DNA from: a virus
Virus record (IMG/VR): IMGVR_UViG_3300049825_000671
Coordinates: 1 to 23,341 of that record
Length of the DNA stretch: 23,341 nucleotides
Strand: one strand, 5' to 3'
Position 1 is the first letter of the stretch. Every line of letters starts with the position of its first letter. This document shows positions 22,059-23,341 of the stretch, in pieces. A program made the position numbers and the translations under genes. The notes beneath the pieces are model-generated. The model saw only the letters and a program-made list of their open reading frames with translations. It did not search any database and was not told the origin of the DNA.

Positions 22059-22508
22059 TCAGGCGTTGCGTGCCTTGGCGAGGAGAATCAAGACATATTC
22101 GCCATCGGCGGCAGTGGTTTTGGCTTGGCCGACCTGCTGAATGCCAGCGCCGCAGACTTTAGCCCAGCCGAGCTTGTTGGCCGTGTCCGACGCCTGGACG
22201 TAATCGCCAGCGGTGATCGTACCGTTGGCTGGGACGCGAATCGCGCCCAACACCGCAACACGACCAGGACGCGTCGAGCCGTCGTCACGGGGCGGGAAGA
22301 GCTCGTCCACGGTCACACCGTAGGTGCCCGCGACTCCGCCGCTTGCCGTCGGAAGAACGACGCCCATAGGTTCGCTGGGCGAAAGAACGTTCGCCGTGTC
22401 GACCAAAACGATCCGGTTCGAGGGAATCGACGTCGCGCCGTAATTGGCCGCGGTGACGTCCCCGCCTGGAACCGGTTCGCGCTCGTAATTGTACGTATCA
22501 ATGGCCAC
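22059..22508 (-). CDS. Head decoration / DUF2190-like protein
   Basis: A 149-residue protein from GTG 22508, with AAGGAG about 7 nt upstream, a strong site. It has the DUF2190-type character: an N-terminal YNYEREPVPGGDVTAAN, Gly-rich VVLPTASGGVAGTYGVTVDEL, VAVLGAIRVPANGTITAGDYVQAS (~83-107, the IPANGTIxxGDxVxxS strand-turn) and a final VGQAKTTAADGEYVLILLA strand. Such proteins reinforce the capsid lattice at its surface. It lies directly before the capsid gene, as decoration or stabilising genes often do, separated by 64 nt. Confidence 0.72.
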   Translation of the reverse strand: MAIDTYNYEREPVPGGDVTAANYGATSIPSNRIVLVDTANVLSPSEPMGVVLPTASGGVAGTYGVTVDELFPPRDDGSTRPGRVAVLGAIRVPANGTITAGDYVQASDTANKLGWAKVCGAGIQQVGQAKTTAADGEYVLILLAKARNA

Positions 22509-22587
22509 GATGGCTCTCCTTGTTTCGTTGGAATGGAATCGTTGCCGCTCTCAATGTTTCAAGAGCCGGCGACAACTGCGGGTTGTG

Positions 22588-23341
22588 TCAGGTCGTGATG
22601 GGTGCGGGCGCCATGAGCTGGCGTCGCGCTTCGACCGTGGCCAATTCGAGCGGCATTTTCTCGTCGCTCATGAGACGCTTCGTCAGCTCGAGGTGGGCCT
22701 GAACGAAGTTTTGCGGTTGCGCGCCTTGGCCACTGGTCGGCATCGATCCGCCTTGTGGCCGCCATTGATTGGCATTCTGCTGCGTCGCGGGGCTTTGCCG
22801 CGCCGACAGATTGCGTTGCAAATGGCGCTGGTCCGGTGCGACGGACGGGTAAAGCGTGTCGAACGTCGCGCGGTCGTGGCGATACGTCAGCAGCATCGAC
22901 TTCTTGTGTGCGTCGGTGAGCTTATGCGTATCCTTGTACGTCGCGAACGCGAGTTCGATCGCGGCGCTTTCGTCAGCTTCGGCGCGTTTAGCTTCGTTGT
23001 CCCGAAGCGTCTTCAGCTCCGTGTCGAGCGTTGCGAGCTTGCCGTTTCGATCGGCGAGTTGGAGCTCGAGTCCCGCGACCTTGGTATTGAGCGTTTGGTT
23101 CTCACTCGCGAGAACTGCTTTTTCGCTCATCAACGTTGCGAGCTTCGATTCCGCGTCGCGCAGTTTGACCACCGTTTCTTGATCCGCCATATTCCTATTT
23201 CCCATCTCCCGCGACGACGCGGGGTCTTCTTCGGTGTGCATTTTGTCTTTGTGCACGCCCATTGCCGTTTCGATCATCGCCTTCACGATTTCTAGCATTT
23301 CGGGCACGGTGATACCGAGTCCCATCTGCATCGCATCGCGA
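22588..23341 (-). CDS. Scaffold / capsid-protease C-terminal region, cut by window edge
   Basis: The frame is open to the right edge, so the N-terminus is missing (an in-window ATG at 23331 exists but is not a convincing start). The visible part starts with MGLGITVPEMLEIVKAMIETAMG, then a long charged coiled coil (~50-120: LRDAESKLATLMSEKAVLA, then ASENQTLNTKVAGLEL, LDTELKTLRDNEAKRAEAD), and ends in a Gln/Asn/Pro-rich tail (LSARQSPATQQNANQW) plus a final helix. Coiled coil plus Gln-rich tail upstream of the capsid gene is the scaffold pattern. In Mu and lambda, the scaffold is made from an internal in-frame start of the protease gene; here ATG 23190 (MADQETVVKLRD), with AGGAAT just before it, would give a 200-residue scaffold. 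Confidence 0.68.
   Translation of the reverse strand, partial: RDAMQMGLGITVPEMLEIVKAMIETAMGVHKDKMHTEEDPASSREMGNRNMADQETVVKLRDAESKLATLMSEKAVLASENQTLNTKVAGLELQLADRNGKLATLDTELKTLRDNEAKRAEADESAAIELAFATYKDTHKLTDAHKKSMLLTYRHDRATFDTLYPSVAPDQRHLQRNLSARQSPATQQNANQWRPQGGSMPTSGQGAQPQNFVQAHLELTKRLMSDEKMPLELATVEARRQLMAPAPITT

Noticed and set aside
20852-22162. 436-residue plus-strand open frame
   Set aside because: It is antisense to the well-supported capsid gene, is Arg-rich in a shadow-like manner, and has no ribosome site or recognisable motif.
1-23341. Tailocin, type VI secretion or other injection system instead of a phage
   Set aside because: Scaffold, decoration and major capsid genes are present next to the tail genes, so a complete head is encoded.
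1-23341. CRISPR arrays, tRNA genes, insertion sequences
   Set aside because: I saw no regularly spaced repeats, tRNA-like folds or transposase motifs on either strand.

Overview
The window is the late structural region of a contractile-tailed (myovirus-type) phage or prophage, with a gene order that closely follows bacteriophage Mu. Nearly all genes lie on the minus strand and are tightly packed, often with ATGA or GTGA start/stop overlaps, so transcription runs from the right edge to the left. No host housekeeping genes, integrase, tRNA, att site or CRISPR array is visible, so the sequence does not show whether this is a free phage or a prophage. The host is also not certain. The GC-rich coding and an embedded cysteine-rich lipoprotein of a style common in Myxococcota suggest a myxobacterial-type host, but this is a weak inference.

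Right to left along the minus strand: the head module holds a scaffold/protease C-terminus cut by the window edge, a small decoration-type protein and the major capsid protein. The neck module holds a Mu gp36-like connector, an HK97-gp10-like protein, and a tail-terminator-like protein carrying what looks like an inserted beta-sandwich. The tail shaft follows: a DUF2635-like protein (Mu gp38 position), sheath, tube, two overlapping genes in the tail-assembly-chaperone position with a T_TTT_TTG slippery heptamer, and the tape measure. The baseplate comes next: a gpN/DNA-circularisation-type protein ending in a LysM-like segment, gpD-type hub, gpV/gp45 spike, gp46/gpW-like protein, gp47/J-like wedge, a 166-residue unknown, a decayed DNA methyltransferase, and gp48/gpI-like protein. 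The left end is a fibre cassette of five genes, separated from the baseplate genes by a short non-coding stretch full of inverted repeats.

Against this background sit four small plus-strand genes (about 2.81-3.13, 10.78-11.33, 18.10-18.55 and 19.60-19.92 kb). Each fills a junction between two minus-strand late genes, starts head-to-head with one of them, and runs tail-to-tail into the 3' end of the other. They look more AT-rich than their neighbours and have no recognised virion role. They are best read as morons (independently expressed cargo). One is a predicted secreted lipoprotein, the classic form of a superinfection-exclusion or lysogenic-conversion gene. These antisense genes, the frameshift site whose new frame stops directly before the next gene's ATG, and the methyltransferase that has lost its target-recognition region are the most interesting things here.
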